NCBI GenBank assembly: GCA_021815525.1
Contig: JAKAGN010000016.1
Coordinates: 1-15,482 of the forward strand
Source of the DNA: Deltaproteobacteria bacterium
Lineage (GTDB): Bacteria > Desulfobacterota > Desulfobacteria > Desulfobacterales > Desulfatibacillaceae
DNA length: 15,482 bases
Direction of reading: 5' to 3'
Position numbers and translations under genes: made by a program. The notes beneath the pieces were generated by a model, which made no database searches, was not told the origin of the DNA, and worked only from the letters and a program-made list of their open reading frames with translations. Positions 15,147-15,482 of this stretch are shown here, in pieces (positions within the stretch are counted from its first letter, which is position 1; each line of letters starts with the position of its first letter).

Positions 15147-15207
15147 TTTTCCGCCTTTGATTTTTCGTGGGGAGTTGTGAAGCCCGCGACCGGCCGGTTA
15201 CGCCGGA

Positions 15208-15482
15208 TCACGAACGCCGGGCCACGGTTTCCATGAAGCGGGAGACCTGCTCCCGGACCTCGGAGGGGGGAACGATCCTGCGGTCCGCCAGGTCGTAGTT
15301 GATGATGAGAAGCGGAATCCCGCGCTTGCGGCATTTTTCCCGGAACATGCCGTTTAAGGCCATGGTGTTCTTGCAGCCTATGTGGCCCGCCATCCAGATC
15401 ATGTCGAGATCGAAGCGCTCGTAAAGGGAAAAGAGGTCCGAGAAGAAGTTTTCCGCCGGCCCCCGCGTGTGCCTCGCCATCG
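15208..15482 (-). CDS. 2-hydroxyacyl-CoA dehydratase / benzoyl-CoA reductase family subunit (HgdB/BcrC-like), C-terminal part
   Basis: Only the last 90 or so residues are in the window. The family is normally about 380-430 residues, so the ATG at 15480 is probably internal and the gene continues beyond 15482. Visible C-terminal features are DLDMIWMAGHIGCKN, whose cysteine matches the last iron-sulfur cluster ligand of the family, then a helix and KRGIPLLIINYDLADRR, the usual GIP-hydrophobic-D-D/R ending, and a closing helix EVREQVSRFMETV. By family knowledge these subunits carry a [4Fe-4S] cluster and act with an ATP-driven activator in anaerobic dehydration of 2-hydroxyacyl-CoA or reduction of aromatic CoA esters. 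Which of these applies cannot be told from this fragment. Confidence 0.8.
   Translation of the reverse strand, partial: MARHTRGPAENFFSDLFSLYERFDLDMIWMAGHIGCKNTMALNGMFREKCRKRGIPLLIINYDLADRRIVPPSEVREQVSRFMETVARRS

Overview
The window looks like chromosomal DNA from a GC-rich, Gram-negative anaerobe, most likely a deltaproteobacterium (Desulfobacterota). This is inferred from an outer-membrane two-partner secretion system, the C-terminal end of an oxygen-sensitive 2-hydroxyacyl-CoA dehydratase/benzoyl-CoA reductase family subunit, GC-rich codon use and frequent GTG starts. I see no transposase, phage gene, tRNA, rRNA or CRISPR array. Both ends cut through genes.

Left part (1-6164, minus strand): a two-partner secretion locus. 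A TpsB/FhaC-type outer-membrane transporter gene (6164-4443) is followed 43 bases later by a very large TpsA exoprotein gene (starts at 4399, still open at base 1, at least 1466 codons). A long intergenic region (6165-6933) holds a perfect CRP/FNR-family-type palindrome and a possible promoter.

Middle (6934-8326, plus strand): a three-gene operon encoding a zinc-ribbon protein with two membrane segments, a secreted TPR protein and a cytoplasmic TPR protein. The two TPR proteins are diverged copies of one another.

Right-middle (13661-8557, minus strand): a probable five-gene operon in the order SCP2-like protein B, class III (GSAM-like) PLP aminotransferase, transketolase N-terminal subunit, transketolase C-terminal subunit, SCP2-like protein A. 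The two SCP2-like proteins are both 257 residues, are paralogous and bracket the enzymes. A roughly 120-base structured repeat sits just after the stop codon of each transketolase subunit gene. The two copies keep their base pairing although the paired sequences differ. The operon ends at a long perfect hairpin plus T-run (8402-8347, minus) that is built from three tandem 15-base palindromes. The genes suggest a two-carbon ketol transfer and an amination on a compound that may be lipid-bound; the substrate is unknown.

Right end (minus strand): a YhbS-like GNAT acetyltransferase, a DUF1003 membrane protein and the truncated HgdB/BcrC-family gene. The best candidates for something undescribed are the SCP2/PLP/split-transketolase operon and the paired structured repeat inside it.
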